From: DASPWV01 sp046726375
GTDB lineage: Bacteria > Acidobacteriota > Vicinamibacteria > Vicinamibacterales > UBA2999
NCBI GenBank assembly: GCA_046726375.1
Contig: JBKPAJ010000001.1
Coordinates: 7,695-71,694, forward strand
Direction of reading: 5' to 3'
DNA length: 64,000 nucleotides
Positions 1-8,686 of the stretch are shown piece by piece. How positions within the stretch are numbered: position 1 is the stretch's first letter; every line of letters begins with the position of its first letter. The position numbers and the translations under genes are program-made. The notes beneath the pieces were generated by a model. The model worked only from the letters and a program-made list of their open reading frames with translations, ran no database searches and was not told the origin of the DNA.

Positions 1-1249
1 TGAGTTCGCGTTGCATGATGCGCACGCCCTTGGCGCCTTCGCTGCTCGCGGACGGCAGCGCCTGTGGCGGCGGCGCGCCGCCGTGGTCGGCATGCGCACC
101 TGGTGCCGCGGTTGATTCCCCCGCGCCGGCCTTTGCGGCCAGCAACGCTTCCATCTTTTCAGCCGTGGCGAAATCGCCAGTCCTGGCGGCGCTGATGCCG
201 TTGGCAAGGATGGTTTCGTTCGACGCGTTCTCGGGCAGCGGCTGAACCTTCCACTCTTCGGTTTCGATGATGTAGCGTGCGCGCTGCAGCGCCAGCGCAC
301 TTTGCGCACGCGGATGCTTTGTCTTGTCCGCCATTTGCGCAAAGATGTCCATGCGTTCGCGCGCTCCGGGGTAATCGCCCAACTGCAGGAAGCCGTACTG
401 CCCCCAGTCCCCTGAGTGCGCCATGTCGCCAGGAACGTCGCCGGGCTCCCACAGATCCTTCGCGATGTTGAACGCGCGCACGTTCTGATGCGCCACTTCG
501 TTCCACATCCCGTGCTGAATGAAGATGTGCGTCGGCATGTGGACGGCGTGCGACACGGCAGGAACGATCTCGGCATAGACGCGCGCGGCGTCGAGCGCCA
601 GCGGCGCGTGCACCGGATCGTCGAAGGCGTGAATGATGTAATGGGTCGCGCCCGGGTGTTTCGGATTGCGCTTGAAGACGTCCATGGCGAGCGCGCCGGC
701 TTTCACCTCGTAGCGGAACGTGTTGTCGTCGAGCGCGCGTGCGCCGCTCAGCAGCGACAGTGCATAGAACGTCGTCACTTCATCGTCTTGGGGAAACTGC
801 TGGTGCAGGCGTTCCATCGCGTTCATGTAGGCGACGCGGCGCTGACGCCACTCACCGTCACCCCACAGCGCTTCGACGGCGGCGAGAAATCCTTTTTCAC
901 GCGGCGTCGGCGCCTTGGCAAGACGCGCGTCGGTATTGGGCCCAAGACGCGCCAACACCGCGCGCGGATTCTCGGCATCCTGTTCAGTCATCAGCGGATG
1001 GTTGTAGCAGAGCGTCTCGCCCCAGTAGGCCATTGCGAACTCGGGCTGTGCCTGCTGCGCGAGCTTGAACTCCGCAATCGCCTGCTTCCAGCCGAAGCTG
1101 TGCAGGATCGCGACGGCGCGCAGGAAATGCTGCTGTGCCGCGGGCGATCCAGAGGTCGGAAACGAGAGCGTCCCGACGTTTTCCAATTGCGCCGAGGCCG
1201 GCGCGACGAGCGCCAGCACGAGTGCGGCGGAAGCAAGGCGACTGCGCAT
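1..1249 (-). CDS. TPR-repeat secreted protein, partial (C-terminus outside window)
   Basis: About 416 codons are visible before the gene runs off the window edge. The start ATG at 1249 is preceded by a strong AGGAGGAATT ribosome site. A signal peptide (MRSRLASAALVLALVAPASA) is followed by helical repeats of TPR type, with the segments LHSFGWKQAIAEF and FAMAYWGETLCYN near residues 50-80 and a His-rich stretch (HYIIHAF, HAVHMPTHIFIQHG) near residues 200-245. This arrangement is typical of acidobacterial TPR proteins of unknown role. It lies 12 bp after a TonB-dependent receptor in the same direction, so the two are probably co-transcribed and the protein may work with the receptor at the periplasmic side. 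That link is inferred from position only. Confidence 0.8.
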   Translation of the reverse strand, partial: MRSRLASAALVLALVAPASAQLENVGTLSFPTSGSPAAQQHFLRAVAILHSFGWKQAIAEFKLAQQAQPEFAMAYWGETLCYNHPLMTEQDAENPRAVLARLGPNTDARLAKAPTPREKGFLAAVEALWGDGEWRQRRVAYMNAMERLHQQFPQDDEVTTFYALSLLSGARALDDNTFRYEVKAGALAMDVFKRNPKHPGATHYIIHAFDDPVHAPLALDAARVYAEIVPAVSHAVHMPTHIFIQHGMWNEVAHQNVRAFNIAKDLWEPGDVPGDMAHSGDWGQYGFLQLGDYPGARERMDIFAQMADKTKHPRAQSALALQRARYIIETEEWKVQPLPENASNETILANGISAARTGDFATAEKMEALLAAKAGAGESTAAPGAHADHGGAPPPQALPSASSEGAKGVRIMQREL

Positions 1250-1261
1250 AATTCCTCCTGT

Positions 1262-4200
1262 TTACCAACGAATCCGCGACACGAGCTGTACGACGCGGGC
1301 CGTGTTTGTCCCGGTCAATTGCGACACCTCATAGGCACTCTGGGAGGCTCCCTCCGACCGATTGAATAGCGGACTGTTGGCGTTGGTGGCCGCGTTTAGA
1401 ATCGTGATGCCCGTCACTGGAATGAAGTTGACGTTGTTGAAGACGTTCAAGGCGTCAACGCGGAACTCAAAGTTGACATCACCGGCAATTCGCACAGCCT
1501 TGATGATGCTGAGATCGAACTGCTTGAAGAGAGGCCCGGTGAGAATCACCGACTGCAGGCCGCACTTGCCTTCACCGCGAACCGCCTCGATGCAGTTGAG
1601 GTCATCCGCCGGTGCGATGTAGCGTCCGCTTGGCGCACCGAGGGTGCCATAGCCATTGGCGGAGGTGGCGCTCACGCTGAACGCCTTGAACGTTTCATCA
1701 AGGATCTGTTGAGGAAACATGAAGACACGCTGGTCGGGCGTGATTCGCAGCTTGAACATCTTCTGCAGTTCCTTCTTGTCCATACCGACAAGACGCACGT
1801 TGCCTAGATCGAGCAGCCGACCGCTCTGGGCGCGCGCGTTGCCGGCGATCTGCCAGCCGCCGATGATGCGATCGAGCACGCCGTTGACGCCGCTGGCGAA
1901 TCGCTGGCCACTCCCGAAGGGCAGTGCATACACGGCGTTCAACTTGAAGGCATGCGTGAGGCCACCTTCCGCGCCGCTGTTTCGCAGCATCGGGCTCCGG
2001 ATCCGCAGCGACAGGAATCGCGACTCGTCAGCCTGACCGAAGACGTAGCTCCCGGTGAATGTCAGTCCGTTCGCCGATCGACGTCTCAACTCGAGGGCGA
2101 GCGAGTGAAACATCGTGCTCTCGGTGTTTTCCACCATGTTTGCGCCACCGAGCAGATCGGGGTTCACCAGAAACAGGTTCGCCGGCAAGCCTGCGCTGAG
2201 CGCGCGCGAACGGCCGGCCGCGTCCGACGTCGCGCCACCGAGGGCTTCTGCCGCCGCATACGGGTTGGGATTGAACCGCGCCAGCGGGTTCACATACGTC
2301 GTGCTCCGGAAGTTCGACGATGCGTAAAGCGACGCATCGCCGGCACGATCGCGGCCCACTCCATTGAAGTACGCGAGGAAGATCGGCAGCGGCGAGGTGC
2401 CCGTGCCCGGCCCGTAATAGGCAAACGATCCCGCACGTGTCCCGCCGGCCGCGTTATTTGCCTGCAGGTTCGCCATCGCGAGCTTGACCTCGTCGAGGAA
2501 GCCGTTTTCAACGATGTTCAGCTCGTTGTAGTTGTTAACGCGCCAGTTGGCGCGTGATCGCGCGCCGAGATAGCGGGCCTCGACCGCCATCTTCGCGCCG
2601 AGCGCGCGCGTGACTCCCGCCTGCCACGTATCCGAGTAAGGCACGACAAGGTTCGGATTGAAAATCGTGATGTCGCCAGTGACAACGTCGCGATAGGGAA
2701 ATGTCGGCGTTGGCGGGAAATCCGCAGGGCCGAGTCCGGTGCCGTTCCGGAACAAGAGCGGCAAGGTACCAAGATTGCCAAGTGCGAGCTGCCGGAATGC
2801 ATTGATCGCCACGCCCGGATTGTCGGCCACGCGGCTGGCAAAGTCGGTGAGACCAAGCCGCGTGAACGAACGGCTGTAGCCGCCGCGAATCGACATGTCG
2901 CCGGGCTGACCCGTCAGCCGTTGCAGGAAGCCACTATCGGCGCTTGGCGTCCACGCCAGACCAATGCTGGGTGCAATGTTGTTCCAATCCATCGCGTAGG
3001 TACGTTCGCCTTCGTTCAGCTGCCTGAACTCGGGCACGCTGCCGGTGAGGGTGCCGGGCTTGAAGAGATTGCCCATGCCTGACACGCCGTAGACATCATC
3101 GATATCCCCGATCGAATAGCTGTTGTTGAGTGCAACAAATGGAAACGTCAGATCATAGCGTGCGCCGTAAGTCAACGTGAAGTCCGGCGTCATACGCCAC
3201 GAGTCCTGCGCCCACAGGCCCAGCTGCCGCTGACGCGCGCGCTGAACGCTTTGCCCGAGGTATTCGTACTCGCCCGTGTCCTCGTTGAAGCGCGCGGTGC
3301 CGCGAACCTCGTTGACCCGACCAGTGAGAATCGCGTAGAGCCGCCTTGCCGCATCGATGGCGGTCGTCGATGCGCCTGGGAAATTGGTGGCGACAAACAT
3401 CCCTTCCGCGGGATCGCCGGTGACCACGTTGAACCGCAGCTCCGGCACAATCTGCTGGTTCTTTTGCCAGAGCACAAATTCCGTCAGGTTCCCGCCGATG
3501 TTGAAGCTATGCGCGCCCTTCAACCAGTTGAATGTATCTTCGTAAAAGCGGTGGTACGCATCGCGCGACGACGTTGTTCCACCGGCGCCGGCATTCATGT
3601 AATTCTGGATGTTGTTGGTGAAGCCCATCGAGTTGGCGAAGTTGAGATAAAAGCCGCCCTGATTGGCCACGGGTCCGTTCCAGAGATTCGGGTTGAACTC
3701 GTTCTCGGCGAAGATGACCGGCGCGCCGCCGTAGCCGACGCGGAATTCATTTACCATCGTCGGCCCCAGGATGGAGCGCAGCCACCCGCTCGTCGCGCGG
3801 CGATCTGAGATCTGATCGCCTCTCACCGGGAATCCCGGGTAGTACGCTTCACGGTTGTTCGTCGTGTCCGGCCCACCGCGGAACAATTGATAGTTGAGCG
3901 ACCATGTCAGGCGGTGCCGCGCACTCAGTTGATAGTCGACGCGAACCGTTGGATACCGGTTTTTCGTTTCGGTTGGCACCAGGTACGAATACTCCTGATA
4001 CAGCGGATCGGTCAGGTCGCGAACGTTTCCGTCCCTGGCCGTGGCATTGCGGATGTCGCTGAATAGCTTCGCAATTGTCGGATCAGGGGTCGCGAGTTGA
4101 CCGTTACGTTGCGCGAGCTCGAACAGGTTCACCACTTCAACGCGGCCTGCCGTGCTGTAGCGGAAGAGGCCCTGTTGCGCGTCGGTATGAAACATCTGCC

Positions 4201-5161
4201 GCGTGCGGCGGGTTTCTCCGGGTTGGCGCAGTTCTTCGTAGTTCAGGAAGAAGAACGCGCGATTGCGGCCATCGAATCCGGGCAGAACGATGGGTCCGCC
4301 GATGTTAAAGCCCGGCTGATTCTGCTTCAGCTGCGCGACGGGCAGACCGTCGCGCTTGTTGAACCAGGTGTTCGCGTTCAGCTTGTCGCTGCGGTATTGA
4401 TAAAAGACCGAGCCGCGCAACTGGTTTGTTCCGGACCGTGTGGTGTACCGGATCTGCGTTGCTCCGCCGCCAAGACCTTCGGCTCCTCCCGCCGCCGTCG
4501 TGACGGTGACTTCCTCCACAGCGTCAAGACGAGGCCCAACGATCGCGAAGAACCCATCTGTCGTCTTCAGCGTGTTGTCCTGAATGTTGACACCGTCGAG
4601 CGTCATGTTGATGGTGGCCTGCGGCAAGCCATTGACGATCGAATTGCGCGTGGTATCCGGCGTGGTCACGCCGGGCAAGAAGATGATGAACTGGGACGCG
4701 TCGCGGCTCGAGAGCGGCAAGTTCTGGACTTGCCGCGTGTCGAGCGTGGTCGACACGGTGGCCGACTGTGTTTGCACGAGCTCGGAGTTCGCCTGAACGA
4801 CGACCTGCTCGGTCAGCCCGCCGATCTCGAGCACGGCGCGCAGACTTGCCGGCACACCCGCGTTGACGACCACATCGTTCAGCACGGCCGACTTGAACCC
4901 TTCGAGTGAGACAGTGACGCTGTAAGTTCCAGTAATGAGCGCCGGCACGGAAAAGATCCCCTGGCCCGACGTGACCGTCGAGAACGTCTCGCCGGTCTTG
5001 ATGTTCTTGACGACCACATTGGCGCCTGGAATAACTGCGCCGTCGCTGTCGACCACAACTCCCGAGATCGACGCCGTTGAAGAACCTTGTGCGGACGCTG
5101 AAGCACTCGCTGTCAACGTCAAGACAATCGTGGCAGTCAGTCTGAGCCACCCTCTTGTCAT
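1262..5161 (-). CDS. TonB-dependent receptor, Oar-like, with carboxypeptidase-regulatory N-terminal domain
   Basis: The 1299-residue product has a signal peptide ending near residue 25 (TASASASAQ), a carboxypeptidase-regulatory-like beta-sandwich at about 30-115 (SGVVVDSDGAVIPGANVVVKN), a plug-like region to about 250 and a long beta-barrel. It ends in an aromatic residue (RIRW), the usual signal for outer-membrane insertion by BAM. Proteins of this type take up or bind large organic substrates using TonB energy; the substrate cannot be read from sequence. It is the longest of six such receptors here and is followed after 12 bp by the TPR gene. Several long reading frames on the opposite strand are codon-bias shadows. 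Confidence 0.92.
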   Translation of the reverse strand: MTRGWLRLTATIVLTLTASASASAQGSSTASISGVVVDSDGAVIPGANVVVKNIKTGETFSTVTSGQGIFSVPALITGTYSVTVSLEGFKSAVLNDVVVNAGVPASLRAVLEIGGLTEQVVVQANSELVQTQSATVSTTLDTRQVQNLPLSSRDASQFIIFLPGVTTPDTTRNSIVNGLPQATINMTLDGVNIQDNTLKTTDGFFAIVGPRLDAVEEVTVTTAAGGAEGLGGGATQIRYTTRSGTNQLRGSVFYQYRSDKLNANTWFNKRDGLPVAQLKQNQPGFNIGGPIVLPGFDGRNRAFFFLNYEELRQPGETRRTRQMFHTDAQQGLFRYSTAGRVEVVNLFELAQRNGQLATPDPTIAKLFSDIRNATARDGNVRDLTDPLYQEYSYLVPTETKNRYPTVRVDYQLSARHRLTWSLNYQLFRGGPDTTNNREAYYPGFPVRGDQISDRRATSGWLRSILGPTMVNEFRVGYGGAPVIFAENEFNPNLWNGPVANQGGFYLNFANSMGFTNNIQNYMNAGAGGTTSSRDAYHRFYEDTFNWLKGAHSFNIGGNLTEFVLWQKNQQIVPELRFNVVTGDPAEGMFVATNFPGASTTAIDAARRLYAILTGRVNEVRGTARFNEDTGEYEYLGQSVQRARQRQLGLWAQDSWRMTPDFTLTYGARYDLTFPFVALNNSYSIGDIDDVYGVSGMGNLFKPGTLTGSVPEFRQLNEGERTYAMDWNNIAPSIGLAWTPSADSGFLQRLTGQPGDMSIRGGYSRSFTRLGLTDFASRVADNPGVAINAFRQLALGNLGTLPLLFRNGTGLGPADFPPTPTFPYRDVVTGDITIFNPNLVVPYSDTWQAGVTRALGAKMAVEARYLGARSRANWRVNNYNELNIVENGFLDEVKLAMANLQANNAAGGTRAGSFAYYGPGTGTSPLPIFLAYFNGVGRDRAGDASLYASSNFRSTTYVNPLARFNPNPYAAAEALGGATSDAAGRSRALSAGLPANLFLVNPDLLGGANMVENTESTMFHSLALELRRRSANGLTFTGSYVFGQADESRFLSLRIRSPMLRNSGAEGGLTHAFKLNAVYALPFGSGQRFASGVNGVLDRIIGGWQIAGNARAQSGRLLDLGNVRLVGMDKKELQKMFKLRITPDQRVFMFPQQILDETFKAFSVSATSANGYGTLGAPSGRYIAPADDLNCIEAVRGEGKCGLQSVILTGPLFKQFDLSIIKAVRIAGDVNFEFRVDALNVFNNVNFIPVTGITILNAATNANSPLFNRSEGASQSAYEVSQLTGTNTARVVQLVSRIRW

Positions 5162-5288
5162 TTCAACCCGCTACTGGGGAAGCCAAGTTGCCGAAACCGG
5201 CCAGAACGTTGCGATGAACGCTACGCAGATCGCCGGAGCGCGTCAAGCGTCCTTCCGCAGCTCAGGTAATCGGTGCGCAACCGACCAT

Positions 5289-5813
5289 TCACGGGCGCAA
5301 CGTCCGAAACGCATCGAGCATGGAGGCGTAGCTGAGCGTGGCGTTTCGTCCGCTCGGATTGGGCAGCACGCACACTCGGGCCCCTTCGATCGTGAGCTTC
5401 TGAAACCCGAGCGCGACCGGTTGCCGCCGCAGCTCGGTTTCGCCCAGCGCCTCCAGCATGGCCCGCCACACGGTCACACCAACCAGTGCCAGGATCTCGG
5501 GCCGGTATCGGCGGATTTTCTTCAACAGCACACGCGCGCCGGCGCGGTAGTCGTCCGGCTTGAGCGTGTCGATGCCCGCCGTCGCCCGCGGGACGAGGTT
5601 GGTGATGCCGAAGCCCCATTCCGGCAGGCGGTGATCGTCGGCGTAGGTGATGGGTTCAGGCACGAGGCCGGATCCGTGCAACAGCTTCCAAAAGCGGTTG
5701 GAGTAACCGGCAAAGTGATGGCCGGTCGCGGCGGACCGCAGGCCCGGATTGATCCCCACGAACAGCACGCGCACGTCCGGCTCGATGCGGTCACGTAAAA
5801 GGGCCTGCCCCAT
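5289..5813 (-). CDS. mug: G/T(U) mismatch-specific DNA glycosylase, Mug/TDG family
   Basis: At 174 residues it is close to the E. coli Mug length. The active-site motif GINPGLRSAATGHHFA and the C-terminal motif LPNPSGRNA match those of Mug/TDG enzymes, which remove uracil or thymine from G mismatches and ethenocytosine. NRFWKLL and the cysteine-poor core also fit. The only in-frame ATG at the front (5813) lies inside the left arm of a perfect inverted repeat, so the first six codons (MGQALL) are made of repeat sequence. A GTG start 13 codons later, near the family's usual N-terminus, is an alternative. Same strand as the downstream receptor, divergent from the EVE-domain gene. Confidence 0.9.
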   Translation of the reverse strand: MGQALLRDRIEPDVRVLFVGINPGLRSAATGHHFAGYSNRFWKLLHGSGLVPEPITYADDHRLPEWGFGITNLVPRATAGIDTLKPDDYRAGARVLLKKIRRYRPEILALVGVTVWRAMLEALGETELRRQPVALGFQKLTIEGARVCVLPNPSGRNATLSYASMLDAFRTLRP

Positions 5814-5892
5814 TAATTACAACGTGAGACAAAATGTGGCTGAATGACCACGCGATTGCAATCAACTGTCATTAATGGGGCAGGCCCTTTTA
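5796..5892. repeat. REP-like doublet: 22-bp perfect inverted repeat, 53-bp centre
   Basis: Arms at 5796-5817 and 5871-5892 are exact reverse complements, built on the core GGGCCTGCCCCATTAAT. The centre carries its own small hairpin (GTGGC...GACCAC). The same architecture, with a related core and related centre, recurs at 60108-60193. It sits between two divergent genes, supplies the ATG of the glycosylase and ends directly at the -10 box of the EVE gene. Resembles REP doublets mobilised by RAYT transposases; no RAYT gene is in the window. Confidence 0.85.
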
Positions 5893-5905
5893 CAATCCGA
5901 GGATG
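5891..5905 (+). promoter_or_regulatory. Leaderless-type promoter of EVE gene
   Basis: TACAAT at 5891-5896, then exactly 6 nt, then the ATG. The box starts on the last bases of the inverted repeat. The spacing predicts transcription starting at or next to the start codon; there is no well-spaced Shine-Dalgarno sequence. Confidence 0.5.
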
Positions 5906-6307
5906 AAATGGCTCGTGAAAGAGGAACCGGAGCATTACAACTTCGACGCGTTCGTCGAGGACGGATCGACAGTCTGGTCGGGCGTCAGGAACCCGCTCGC
6001 GCAAAGGCATCTTCGCGAGATGAAGAAAGGCGACCGGGTCTTCTACTACCATACCGGCAAGGAGAAGGCGATCGTGGGAACCGCCACCGTGACGAAGACG
6101 GCGTACCCCGACCCCAAGGATCCCTCCGGGAAGCTGGCCGTCGTCGAGCTCGAGCCCGGACAGAGACTCGCGCGTCCCGTCACACTCGCGGAAATCAAGG
6201 CGAGCGGGAAGTTCGCCGATTTCCCGCTGGTGCGCATGCCCCGCCTCTCGGTTATGCCGGTGACGGACGCGCAGTGGGCGGCGATTGAGGCGATGGCACG
6301 CGGCTGA
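5903..6307 (+). CDS. EVE-domain protein (thymocyte nuclear protein 1-like)
   Basis: The 134-residue product is essentially one EVE domain from the first residues (MKWLVKEEPEHYNFD) to the end, with the typical segments VWSGVRNPLAQRHLREM and GDRVFYYHTG. EVE domains are PUA-like folds that bind modified bases in DNA, mainly modified cytosine, and in bacteria often accompany restriction or defence functions. Here its divergent neighbour is a Mug-type base-excision glycosylase, which also deals with altered bases. Its last 56 bp overlap the 3' end of the convergent CorC-type gene. Confidence 0.88.
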   Translation: MKWLVKEEPEHYNFDAFVEDGSTVWSGVRNPLAQRHLREMKKGDRVFYYHTGKEKAIVGTATVTKTAYPDPKDPSGKLAVVELEPGQRLARPVTLAEIKASGKFADFPLVRMPRLSVMPVTDAQWAAIEAMARG

Positions 6308-7586
6308 CCAACACCTTGTCGACCCGCCGCCCGTCCATATCAACTACTTCCAACCTGAGACCGCCCCACTCGAAGGCGTCCGCCGTGCGCGGCACGTGTC
6401 CGAGCCGCGCCATGACGAAGCCGGCAAGAGTGTGATACGCGCCCGTCTCCTCTTCCGGCACTTGAAGATCGAATTTCGCGCTCACTTCTTCCATGCTCGC
6501 GGATCCCTCGACCAACCACGAGCCGTCGCCGCGTGCTACAAACGGCCCTCGTGCTTCGGCCGCATCCGCCGGCAGCGCGCCCACCAGTCCTTCGAGAAGG
6601 TCGGTGACGGTCACGAGACCCTCGACCGCGCCGAATTCGTCCATCACGATCGCCACATGTTTGTGCGACGAGCGAAACGCTTCGAGCAGCTGGAACGCGC
6701 GCATCGAATCGGGCACGAACAACGGTTCGCGAACCAGCGCGCGCAGTTGAATCTCACCGCCTTTGAGGATAGCCGACAGCAAATCGGCCGAACGGACTGT
6801 TCCGAGAACATTATCGAGATCGTTCTGACACACGACGAATTGCGTGTGGGTGTGTGACGCCAGAAACTCGCGCAGCTCGTCGGGACTGATGTCGACGTCG
6901 ACCCACTCGATGTCCACGCGCGGCGTCATGATCGCCGCCACGCGTTGATCGCCGAGCTGAAACACCCGCTGCACGATCGACTCTTCGGCCGCCTCGATGA
7001 CGCCGGTCTCTGCGCCCTCGCTGATGACAGCGCGGATCTCGTCTTCGGTCAGGCCCCCTTCCCTGCTCGCTTTGAGGCCGAAGAGACGCATCACCAGCGC
7101 CGTCACGCCGGTGAGCGCTTTGACGATAGGTCCGCCGATGCGGGAGAGCAGCTGCATCGGCCGCGCCACCCACGACGCGATCGACTCGGGATACTGCAGG
7201 CCGACGTTCTTCGGCACCAGCTCGCCGAAGATCAGGGACAGCACGGTGATGAAGGCAACCACGATACCCAACGCGATCGTGTCGGCGTAGCGGGCAAGCT
7301 CGGGAATGCCGCGAATGAGGTCCGCAAGCGGCGCGGAGAGGCGCGCGCCGCCGTAGGCGCCGGCAAGCACGCCGACGAGCGTGATGCCGAACTGAACCGT
7401 GGACAGAAACTGTGCGGGTGCGTTGGCCAGGTCGAGCGCGGCCTGCGCGCGATGGTCGCCTTCTTCCGCCCGCTGCTGAAGCCGAATCTTGCGAGCCGCG
7501 ACCACGGCAATCTCCGACATCGCAAAGATGCCGTTGGCCAGCACGAGCAACAGAATGACGACAATCTCGATGCCGAGGCCCGACAT
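6252..7586 (-). CDS. CNNM/CorC-HlyC family membrane protein (hemolysin-type, tandem CBS)
   Basis: About 444 residues: an N-terminal DUF21/CNNM transmembrane module (MSGLGIEIVVILLLVLANG; four predicted helices within residues 1-180), a pair of CBS domains (IMTPRVDIEWVD around residue 230 to MDEFGAVEGLVTVTDLLEG near 335) and a C-terminal CorC_HlyC domain. Members are linked to Mg/Co export or resistance; the ion is not readable here. The ATG at 7586 is chosen because a TACAAT box lies 8 nt upstream; an in-frame GTG at 7613 would place that box inside the gene. The stop lies within the convergent EVE gene, giving a 56-bp tail overlap. Confidence 0.9.
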   Translation of the reverse strand: MSGLGIEIVVILLLVLANGIFAMSEIAVVAARKIRLQQRAEEGDHRAQAALDLANAPAQFLSTVQFGITLVGVLAGAYGGARLSAPLADLIRGIPELARYADTIALGIVVAFITVLSLIFGELVPKNVGLQYPESIASWVARPMQLLSRIGGPIVKALTGVTALVMRLFGLKASREGGLTEDEIRAVISEGAETGVIEAAEESIVQRVFQLGDQRVAAIMTPRVDIEWVDVDISPDELREFLASHTHTQFVVCQNDLDNVLGTVRSADLLSAILKGGEIQLRALVREPLFVPDSMRAFQLLEAFRSSHKHVAIVMDEFGAVEGLVTVTDLLEGLVGALPADAAEARGPFVARGDGSWLVEGSASMEEVSAKFDLQVPEEETGAYHTLAGFVMARLGHVPRTADAFEWGGLRLEVVDMDGRRVDKVLVSRVPSPQSPPTARPSPA

Positions 7587-7600
7587 GCCACCCGATTGTA
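7587..7600 (-). promoter_or_regulatory. Leaderless-type promoter of CorC/HlyC gene
   Basis: On the minus strand TACAAT (7600-7595) is followed by 8 nt and then ATG at 7586. This supports the shorter start over the upstream GTG. Confidence 0.45.
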
Positions 7601-7707
7601 CGCCGCCCGGCACGCCCGACCGCCCGCTCGCCGTTCACAGGGGCGCCATTCGCGGCCGGCGACACGAACCGGCTGGCAGCGGACCTGTATATTCCTAAGG
7701 ACGGCAA

Positions 7708-8491
7708 ATGCTCACGTTCGAAAACGTTCGTCGGCAATACGGATCGTGCGTGGCTATCGATGGGCTGTCGCTCGAGGTCAGGCGCAGTGAGGTCCTGGGG
7801 CTCCTCGGCCCAACGGCGCGGGCAAGAGCACATCCGTTAGCCTGGCAGTAGCACTACTGGCGCCGGACGCCGGAACGGCGCGCCAGATCGAGCGCGCCAG
7901 CGATCCTTCGCGCGCCGCCGAGGCCGGGATGATCGAGGGCTGCTGACCAAATACGCAGTCGAGGACATGCCGAAGCTGTCCACCGATCCCAACGAGTCGA
8001 AGAAGATGATTGACGAGGCGGCGCTCGGCATGATCAAAACCGCCCCAGGCAACGAATCGTCTCTTGCGCCCCTCAAACGCTTCGTCGGCGAACTCGATAC
8101 GTGTCTTGGCAGTTCGGTCCCGTCAGGGACAGGCGGGCAAGGACCCGCGGAGTGGCAGCCGTTGCAAATATCCAAGGTGCCGGTGACACAAACCGAGCGT
8201 CGCGGCGCCGCCAACGCCTTTCAAGTGACATTTCCACAGGGCGTGGTATGGGGCATCGTGGGTTGTGTGATGACGTTTGCCATTGGTCTGCTTACCGAAC
8301 GCGTGCGCGGCACGCTCGTGCGGTTACGTATGGCGCCGTTGTCCCGTGCGCAGGTGTTGGGTGGGAAAGCACTGGCACGCTTTCTGTCCATCTCTGTTCT
8401 GCAGATTGTGCTTCTGACGCTCGGCGCGATTTTTCTCGGCGTGCGGCCTCCTTCGGTGCCACTGCTCGTGCCCGCGTATGTCTGTGCATCC
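7708..8491 (+). pseudogene. Collapsed ABC exporter remnant: ATPase start joined to ABC-2 permease end
   Basis: An ABC ATPase starts normally at 7708 (ribosome site AAGGA; MLTFENVRRQYGSCVAIDGL), but the reading frame slips by one base in the Walker A region at about 7811. The next frame continues GAGKSTSVSLAVALLAPDAG, then directly DPSRAAEAGMIEG, a segment typical of ABC-2 permeases, so the rest of the ATPase and the permease N-terminus are deleted. A second one-base loss near 7939 leads into a third frame with permease sequence (FPQGVVWGIVGCVMTFAIGL, LVRLRMAPLSRAQVLGGKAL) that is cut off at about 8491 by a GATGTG repeat array. Not functional as it stands. Confidence 0.8.
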
Positions 8492-8646
8492 GGATGTGAC
8501 GATGTGATGTGACGATGTGGCGGTGCGCGCGACATCACATCACCACATCACATCACCACATCACATCACCACATCGATAGACACCTCGCCACATCGATAC
8601 ATCGCACGATCACATCGCCACATCACCACGTCGCGACATCGATAGA
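8492..8646. repeat. GATGTG / CACATC degenerate array
   Basis: Starts with three GATGTG words (8493-8519) and then, after GCGGTGCGCGCG, switches to many copies of its complement in the form CACATCACCACATC, fading into CACATCGATAG. A transcript could fold GATGTG words onto CACATC words. Follows the exporter remnant and precedes the aldehyde dehydrogenase. Confidence 0.8.
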
Positions 8647-8671
8647 TTTCAGGGTACAGCCGCCCTCGTTG

Positions 8672-8686
8672 TACGCTCAGAAGATG
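8672..8686 (+). promoter_or_regulatory. Leaderless-type promoter of aldehyde dehydrogenase
   Basis: TACGCT at 8672-8677, 6 nt, then ATG at 8684. Supports the start MSLVSINPATG over the in-frame ATG 15 bp upstream. Confidence 0.4.

Noticed and set aside
416..1369. 317-codon open frame on the plus strand
   Set aside because: Lies opposite the TPR gene and receptor end; composition is Arg/His-rich as expected for a GC-rich antisense frame, with no ribosome site or recognisable domain.
7708..7851. Small 47-codon gene with its own ribosome site
   Set aside because: Clearly the 5' end of an ABC ATPase interrupted at Walker A by a frame slip.
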